Of a DNA stretch of 64,000 nt, positions 53,492-60,900 are shown one piece after another. The DNA comes from Cyanobium sp. Cruz-8D1 (GTDB taxonomy: Bacteria > Cyanobacteriota > Cyanobacteriia > PCC-6307 > Cyanobiaceae). The stretch's first letter is position 1. The number at the start of each line of letters is the position of its first letter. The DNA lies in assembly GCF_024345975.1 (NCBI RefSeq), contig NZ_JAGQCD010000014.1, positions 27,989-91,988 on the forward strand, in the 5' to 3' direction. Under the pieces are notes generated by a model that worked only from the letters and a program-made list of their open reading frames with translations, searched no databases and was not told the origin of the DNA. Both the position numbers and the translations under genes were made by a program.

Positions 53492-53572
53492 GGCAGAATA
53501 AAGGCCACGAGCCCATCGTCTGCGGCAACGAAATCTTCTGGCAACTTGCCCTGTTCGTTTGCTCTATAGCCC

Positions 53573-54094
53573 ATGAGTTTTGCCTCTGCTGCAGTGGCCC
53601 AGGCCGCTGCCTTGTCTCTTCCTGGTCTCCTGCCGCCGCCGGTGCTGGCGTCTCGCTCGGTCGTCATCGTCGCCGCCGGTGGCCGTGATCTCGTCTGGCC
53701 CCAGGAGCGCATCGCCTCCGCCCTGCTCCAGCGCAGTGGCGGTCGTCCGGTCCATCTGTTGCTCCATGGCGGGGCCCGTGGCGCTGATCGCGCCATCGGC
53801 CGTGCTGCCCAGCAGCTCGGCTGGCGTGTCCAGTCCCTCGCCGCTGATTGGCGCCGCTATGGCCGCCGTGCCGGCCCCATCCGCAATCGCCTTCTGCTCG
53901 AGCAGGCCCTTCTTGAGGCCCAGGCCCATACCTCCCCGGCCTTCAGCGCCTCTGTGCTGGTGATCGCCTTTCCCGGTGGGGCAGGCACGGCCTCGCTGGT
54001 GCAGCAGGCCCGCCGCTGCTCCTCCCATTCGCCGGTGCCGGTGGTGGTGCTGGAAGTGCCGCCGCCGTTCTCGCCCGAGTCCCTCGCTGCTTGA
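53573..54094 (+). CDS. SLOG-domain protein (DUF2493-like nucleotide-binding family)
   Basis: 173 residues. A Rossmann-like start VVIVAAGGRDLVWPQERIAS is followed by VHLLLHGGARGADRAIGRAA and WRRYGRRAGPIRNRLLLEQA, then VLVIAFPGGAGTASLVQQAR. The H-G-G-A-R-G-A-D and late G-G-x-G-T-A-S motifs are those of the SLOG superfamily, close to DUF2493/YspA. Relatives are common on plasmids and phages and are thought to sense nucleotides or ADP-ribose derivatives. It precedes the Gp157-like gene on the same strand by 51 bases. Confidence 0.78.
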   Translation: MSFASAAVAQAAALSLPGLLPPPVLASRSVVIVAAGGRDLVWPQERIASALLQRSGGRPVHLLLHGGARGADRAIGRAAQQLGWRVQSLAADWRRYGRRAGPIRNRLLLEQALLEAQAHTSPAFSASVLVIAFPGGAGTASLVQQARRCSSHSPVPVVVLEVPPPFSPESLAA

Positions 54095-54145
54095 GAGGCA
54101 ATCACCGTCCCGTTCTTCTCGTCTCTCATCCCCATTCACCACCCC

Positions 54146-55164
54146 ATGGCCGTTCTCACTGCCCCCGCCGCTCCTCTTTCCCCGGCTCTCCCCCAGGCCG
54201 CCGGGCCGGCCTGCACCCTGCAGCGCACCGGCTCCCTCTGGCAGCTGGGCATCGAGGCCCAGGAGCTCACCACCGCCATCGCTCAGCTGGCTGAGCAGCT
54301 GGAGGCCGACGACGACACCCGCGCCCAGCCCCCCTCGGCGAGCTCGAGGCTGCCCTGCTGGCCGAGGAGGGCAACAAGACCGCCCTCGCCGCCAAGGCCG
54401 ATGCCACCTGCTGGGTGATCGAGCATCTGCGCGGCCAGGCGGCCTACCGCCAGCAGCAGGCCAAGCGCCTCACTGAGCTGTCGAGATCCGATGCCTCCCG
54501 GGCCGACGCCCTCGAGGACTCCCTGGTCCTGGTCCTCACCCGCCTGCAGCCGTCGGCCACCCGCTTCTCCTTCCCGAATCACGAGCTCACCTCCCGTAAG
54601 TCCCAGGCCGTCGAAATCGACGACGAGGACGCCCTCGATTCCCAGTGGCTGAGCTTCACCACCACCAGCAAGCCGGACAAGGCCGCCATCAAGGAAGCCC
54701 TCAAAGCAGGCAGAGAGATCACCGGCGTCCAGCTGATCTCCCGCCGCTTCGGCTGGCGCTTTGCCCCGGCCGACAAGGTGATGCAGGTGGCCAACGACTA
54801 CGAGAAGGAGGTGTTCAACGGTGATGTCGGCACCGTGGAAACGATCGATGCCGATGCCAGTGAGTTGACGGTGCGTTTTGACGGCCGCGAGGTGACCTAC
54901 GGCTGGGGGGAACTCGACAACCTGGTGCCCGCCTACGCCTGCACGATCCACAAGAGCCAGGGCAGCGAATACCCCACCGTGGTGATCCCTCTGCTCACCC
55001 AGCACTACCCCATGCTGCAGCGCAATCTGGTGTACACCGGCATCACCCGCGGCAAACAGCTGGTGGTGCTGGTGGGGCAGAAGAAGGCCTTGGCGATGGC
55101 CGTCAAGAATCACCTGAGCCGTAGGCGTTACACCAAGCTGGCGGAGTGGCTGGGACCATCTTGA
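54146..55164 (+). pseudogene. Frameshifted phage Gp157-like gene fused to the C-terminal end of a RecD2-like helicase
   Basis: The start ATG 54146 gives LQRTGSLWQLGIEAQELTTA and then the frame is lost at a run of six C (54329-54334). The other frame continues LGELEAALLAEEGNKTALAA and KPDKAAIKEALKAGREITGV, both typical of siphovirus Gp157. From about 54770 the open frame changes family: DYEKEVFNGDVGTVETID, YACTIHKSQGSEYPTVV and LVYTGITRGKQLVVLVG are the last helicase motifs of RecD2/RecD-like enzymes. The Walker A part of the helicase is missing. A GTG at 54415 could start a 249-residue product. Confidence 0.72.
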
Positions 55165-55192
55165 GAACCGTCTGCCGGGATGGCTCAGATGG

Positions 55193-55459
55193 TCATGGCT
55201 CAGCCAGAGCCGCGATCGCAGCAAGCGTCTGCCGCAAGTCCGGCAGTCGTTGCTGGCTCGCCTGATCACCTGGGAGGAACGCAGGAAGTGCCTCCATGAA
55301 TGCGGGGGTCGCCAACAAACCGTTGAGTTGTGCCGCAAGCGCGTTGCGCAGTTCAGGTGGGCTCAGCGGACACTCCTCCAGCAGAGACTCGGGACCATCG
55401 ACCACCGCCATCAGATCCTCCAGCGCGCAGTGGATCTGAGCTGCGAGCTGGGTGAACGA
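55193..55459 (-). pseudogene. 3' fragment of an unrecognised gene
   Basis: An open minus-strand frame of about 88 codons ends at 55193. It reads SFTQLAAQIHCALEDLMAVV and ends LRQTLAAIAALAEP, with LNGLLATPAFMEALPAFLPG between; it looks like the helical C-terminal end of a real protein. Coding character stops at about 55460, exactly where IS66 transposase similarity begins on the opposite strand, so the 5' part was probably lost at that junction. The family is not known to me. Confidence 0.5.
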
Positions 55460-55740
55460 ACGCCGTGGGCCCAGACGCTGCGCACCTGCCGGCAGCTACT
55501 GCAACGACGAGAAGGCCTGTGGTCCTTCCTGGAGAAGGAAGGGATCGAGCCCACCAACAACGCCGCCGAGCGTGCCCTGCGCCATTCAGTCATCCAGCGC
55601 AAGATCAGCCATGGCGTCCAGTCCGCCAGCGGTGCCGTTTGCCGCAGCCGCCTGCTCATGGCCACGACAACGCTCAGGCAGCAGGGCCGGGATGTGTGGG
55701 AGCTCCTGGAGCAAGTCTGGATTGCCCATCACCGCGGTGG
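55460..55740 (+). mobile_element. IS66-family transposase remnant (C-terminal end)
   Basis: About 93 codons with GLWSFLEKEGIEPTNNAAER, ALRHSVIQRKISHGVQSASG and TLRQQGRDVWELLEQV, the conserved end of IS66 transposases that contains the catalytic Glu (near PTNNAAER). The catalytic Asp residues and the other IS66 genes are absent. The frame is open upstream, but there it is antisense to another fragment. CTCTGAACGGGTACG near 55856-55870 may be the decayed right end. Confidence 0.75.
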
Positions 55741-55952
55741 CGTAATGTGCCATTACTGCTGCCAGATCGCTGAGGCAGGAATCCGTGGCAACAGACAAAG
55801 ATGGCTTATGCCTGAGGAGCCATCTGCTGACAATTGGCGCGGCTGGGTCTCCCGCCCTCTGAACGGGTACGAGTACGGAAACCTGCGGATATAGTAAACT
55901 AACTCATCTCGAAGGTGGTCGGGAGGCAAGCACCAATCTGCAACTCAAATGC

Positions 55953-57074
55953 ATGTCGATTGATCAACAATTCAATACAACAACACTCAGTCCTGGGGAG
56001 CGCTGGAACCGGCTCCGCAATGTATTTATCGATCAAGCCCTTAAGGCTTGGATTGCTTATATAGCTTTTGCGCTTCCCATTTCCCTGTCTCGGTCCCTGA
56101 CATCGGGATGGCAACCTCTTTATACGATTCATATCATCTTGGCAGCCTTTTGCTTATGCTTTTACTTGGGGCGTCATCGCATCCCATTCGGCATCAAGGC
56201 GGCGACCCTGATCTCAGTTTATTGGCTTCTGTCTATAGGTGGTCTGTTAACGTTTGGCTTGGCAGGAGGCGGAGTATTTTTCCTGGTTCTCATTAACTTT
56301 GTATCGGCAGCGATCTTCCCGCCTCGTACCACGATAATTATGGCAATTGCGTCGCTAGCACTGCTTGCGACCATTGGACTTGGAGTCGTTTCGGGCAACA
56401 TCCATCTTGCGGTTGATACCGGCAGCTATGGCATTCAATTTTCATCCTGGGCCACTGTATGGGCGTCTCTCGGAGCTGCATTGTACACAACATTTTATTC
56501 CATGAGTGTTTTACAGCACTCTACCCACGGTCTGCTTCGAGAAATACATGAGCAGCAAGTGCGCATCATCCACCTAGCAAATCACGATCAATTAACAGGA
56601 CTGCCTTTAATGAGACTAGCGGAGGACCGATTTGAAGTTGCGTCGCGTCGCGCTGAACGTAACAACAAGAAGGTAGCCGTACTATTTGTCGATCTGGATG
56701 CAATGAAAACGATCAACGATAGTTTTGGCCACGATACTGGCGATCATGTCTTACGAGAAGTAGCCCAACGCATGTGTCATACAGTTAGGAATGATGACAC
56801 CGTGGCTAGAATAGGTGGCGACGAATTTCTGGCCATCTTAGGCGATGTGAGTGAGAGGGAAATCGCCGCAAGCATTGCCAACAAGTTTGTTTCGGCGCTG
56901 ACGCTTCCCATTCACCATGGCGATCATTCAATCGTCGTGGGGGCAAGTGTTGGCATCTCCCTATTCCCCGATGATGCTAGTGACCTGGATACATTAAGGA
57001 AGCTTGCAGATGAAGCCATGTACAAAGTCAAGCAATCAGGGAAAAGCAACTTCATGTTCACAACCCCTGCTTAG
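55953..57074 (+). CDS. Membrane-bound diguanylate cyclase (GGDEF)
   Basis: 373 residues, clearly AT-richer than the neighbours. About six membrane helices lie between residues 30 and 190, followed by a short linker (LLREIHEQQVRIIHLANHD) and a GGDEF domain. The domain has NHDQLTGLPLMRLAEDRFE, VAVLFVDLDAMKTINDSFGH, and the active site ARIGGDEFLAIL near residue 287. An inhibitory site R-x-x-D (RNDD) precedes it by five residues, so feedback by cyclic-di-GMP is expected. The membrane part resembles a 7TM-like MASE sensor; its signal is unknown. Confidence 0.9.
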   Translation: MSIDQQFNTTTLSPGERWNRLRNVFIDQALKAWIAYIAFALPISLSRSLTSGWQPLYTIHIILAAFCLCFYLGRHRIPFGIKAATLISVYWLLSIGGLLTFGLAGGGVFFLVLINFVSAAIFPPRTTIIMAIASLALLATIGLGVVSGNIHLAVDTGSYGIQFSSWATVWASLGAALYTTFYSMSVLQHSTHGLLREIHEQQVRIIHLANHDQLTGLPLMRLAEDRFEVASRRAERNNKKVAVLFVDLDAMKTINDSFGHDTGDHVLREVAQRMCHTVRNDDTVARIGGDEFLAILGDVSEREIAASIANKFVSALTLPIHHGDHSIVVGASVGISLFPDDASDLDTLRKLADEAMYKVKQSGKSNFMFTTPA

Positions 57075-57244
57075 CAGCTGCTATCTGGGTCCGCGTTCTA
57101 GGGCTTCTCAGAAAAGCCAGACCCTTGGCAGTCCAACTCTGATAAGGGCCTTGAGAAGCCGCTGGCCCGCTCTGCGAGCCCAGTGCGGTGGGCTAGGGAT
57201 AGAGCTGAAAGCCCCAGAGATTTCAAGCGAAGGGCCACAGGGCC

Positions 57245-57866
<622 letters not shown>

Positions 57867-57955
57867 CCACCTTGTCCTCCAGCGTCTGGTCCCAGTCGGT
57901 GCGGGTGTTGACCTTCACGGTGGTGAAGATGCGGGGGCAGCTCGAATACCGCTGG

Positions 57956-60900
57956 TCAATCACCTACGACACAGTTGCGGCCAGCCTTCTTGGCGGCATA
58001 CAGGCGGTTGTCAACACGCAGAAGCCAATCCGCGAAAGACTCCTGCCCTCGGCGCTGAGCCACCCCAAAGCTGGCTGTCACGGTCCCCGCAACCGAGAAG
58101 GGACTGCCGACGATCAGCTGCTTGAGTTTATCGGCCAAAGCCCTGGCTGTCTGGGCATCGGTATGGTCGAGGAGAATCAGAAATTCTTCACCGCCCCAGC
58201 GCCCCAAGCCATCACTGCTGCGCAGCTGCTTGCGAAGGCGCTGGCAGAACGCGATCAGCACCTGATCACCCACCGGGTGGCCAAAGTGATCATTGATGTC
58301 CTTGAAGTCATCAACGTCGCAGAGGATCAGCGACAGGGCCTCGCCATAGCGATCCGAATGAACCATCGCTTGTTGGATGGTGGCTTCCAGATGGCGGCGG
58401 TTCCAGATTCCTGTGAGCCCATCGGTGGTGGCCAGGGCCTGGAGCTGTTGGTTGACGGCCGTCAGCTGTTGCTCGTAGTACTTACGCTCGCTGATGCTGC
58501 GGCTCACGCCCAACAGTTTCTGGAACTGGCCCTGGCTGTCAAAGGTTGGCAACGCCATCACCTCAGTCCAGATGGTGGAGCCATCGCGGCAGTAGTACTC
58601 CAGCTCTCCCCGGAACGGTTGCGGTACCCGGCCCGCCTCAAGATCCGCAAGCATCTGCAGAAAGTAGGACTGGGAACGCTGCTGCGACTCTGGGGTCAGG
58701 ATCTCCTGAAGGGTTTGCTGCATCGCCTCCTCAGGGGTGAAACCGCGCAGCAGCTGAATCGATGGGCTCACATAACTGATGCGTCCATCGCGCTCCATGG
58801 TCCAGATCACATCGCGGGCGTTCTCCGCCAGCAATCGATAGCGCTCCTCGCTGATGCGCAGCTCCTCCCGGAGCTGACGCTGGATCGTAATATCCCGCGT
58901 GATCCCGACAATTTCGAGGAAGTTACCATCTTTGGCAAAGATGGATGTGGCCTTGGCATCCGTCCAGACCGTACTGCCATCCTTGCAATATTCTTCCAGT
59001 TCCGCATGGAAGACCACAGGACGGCCAGCGGCCACGTCGTCGCGAGCCTTGCTCAGCCCCTCAGCGACGAGTGCGTATGAAGCCGGGGTCAAGGTTTGAT
59101 TGAGGGGGAGAGCCATGATCTCCTCGGGCGAAAAGCCACGCAGCTGCTGGACTGATGGGCTGAGGTAAGTAAGTTGCCCATCAAGAGTGATGGCCCACAC
59201 CACATCCAGCATCTGATCGGCCAGGCGCCGGTGGCACTCCTCACTGATTCGCAGCTCCTCCCTGAGTTGGTGTTGGAGAGTGATATCTCGCGAGACACCG
59301 GCAATTTCCAGAAACTCACCCTTCTCGTCATAGAGGCTTGTTGCCTTCACATCGGTCCATACCGTGCTGCCATCTTTGCAGTATTCCTCCACCTCAGCAT
59401 GGAAGTTCACGGGGCGGCCGGCCGCCACATCCTCCCGGGCCTGACGCAGGCCATCCAACACGATGGCATAGGAATCTGGCGTGAACTGCTGCTCCAGTGG
59501 GGTGGCCATCAGCTCCTCGGGCATAAAGCCGCGCACACGCTGCAACGATGGGCTGAAGTAAGTGAACTGCCCCTCCAGATTGATCGCCCACACCACATCC
59601 AGCATCTGATCGGCCAGGCGCCGATGCCGTTGTTCGCTCAGTCTCAGTGTCTCTTCTGCCTGCACCATCTCGTCAATGAGACGGAAGCTGGCGACGGCAC
59701 CCTCCACGATGCCCTTGCTGTTGACGTAGGGCCCTGCGTGGGTTTCGATCCAGTAGAGGCTGCCGTCTTTGGCGTAGATCTGCTCGCGAGCGATCACGCG
59801 ACGGCCGTTGTTTTGCAGGGTCTGGAGATTGGCTTTGTAGCGCTCGGCTTCACCGCCATGCACCAGGAACTTGGTGCCAATCTGGCCGATCCACTCTTCC
59901 GGCAGCCAGCCCAGGGCGGTGGTGAGTGAAGGCGACACCCAGACGATTCGCCCGGCGCTGTCCAGCCGAAACACCACATCGCTGGAGTTCTCCGCCAGAA
60001 GGCGGAAGTGCTCCTCCGAGGCCGCCAGCTGTTTCGTGGCCTGGCGAAGCTCGGTGATGTCCGTGGAGAAGCCGATCAGGCAGTCCTCCTGGCCCGGCTG
60101 GCGATAGAGCAGCTTCTTGGAGAGGAAGACTCTCTCTGCACCGTTGGGCAGAGGGAGGTGTTCCTCACGCCAGAGGGGTCCACCGGTGCTGAACACCTGC
60201 TCATCGAACTCCTGAATCGCCTGGGCTGCCTCCGGCGCCAGCAGTTCGGCATTCGTGTAGCCAACGATGGACTCCAGTCCATCGTTGAGGTATTGCATCG
60301 CATTGGCGTTGGCATACAGATAACGGCCCTGGCGGTTTTTCATGTACACATGCGCATCGATATGGGTCAGCACCGCGTTCAGCAGCGACCGCTCCTGCGC
60401 CAGTTGCTCCAGGGCTTGCTGCTGGTCGCTGATGTCCATCAGCACCCCTTCCCACACCGTGCTGCCATCGGCCAGCTCGCGAGGCACCGATTCGGCGCGG
60501 ACCCAGCGGACCTCGCCGCCTACCAACACCCGGCACTCGCCGGCAAACGGCTGCTTCCTGGCGAAAGCCTCCGCATGGCGCTGTACCCAGGCGTCGTAGT
60601 CGTCGGGGTGCACGCAAGCAAAGACCTTGAGGGGATCGGCGGCGGCCTCCTCCCGCTTGAGCCCTGACATCTGCAGGAAGCGTTCGCTCATGAACGCGAA
60701 CGACGCCAAGACCCCGTCCGGTGGCTGCACCATGGTGTACGTGCCCACCGGGATGGCCTCGGTGATCGCCAGAGCGTTCTCGGCCAGACTGGCTCGGGCC
60801 TCCTGCAGTTTACGTTCAGCCTGGCGCCACTCGGTGATGTCCAGCACGGAGAGCACCAGCTCATCGCCCAGCACCACCGCACTGAACAGGGCATCGTGCA

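Larger units (their letters stand above)
53236..53572. other. Gene-free stretch upstream of the SLOG gene
   Basis: 337 bases without a supportable gene. GC-rich up to about 53370, AT-richer after that. It contains a 14-base palindrome and a candidate promoter for the SLOG gene, listed separately. No tRNA, attachment-site repeat or insertion-sequence end was found. Confidence 0.6.

Noticed and set aside
55250..55459. Upstream extension of the IS66 open frame
   Set aside because: No IS66 similarity; it is antisense to the minus-strand fragment that has better coding character.
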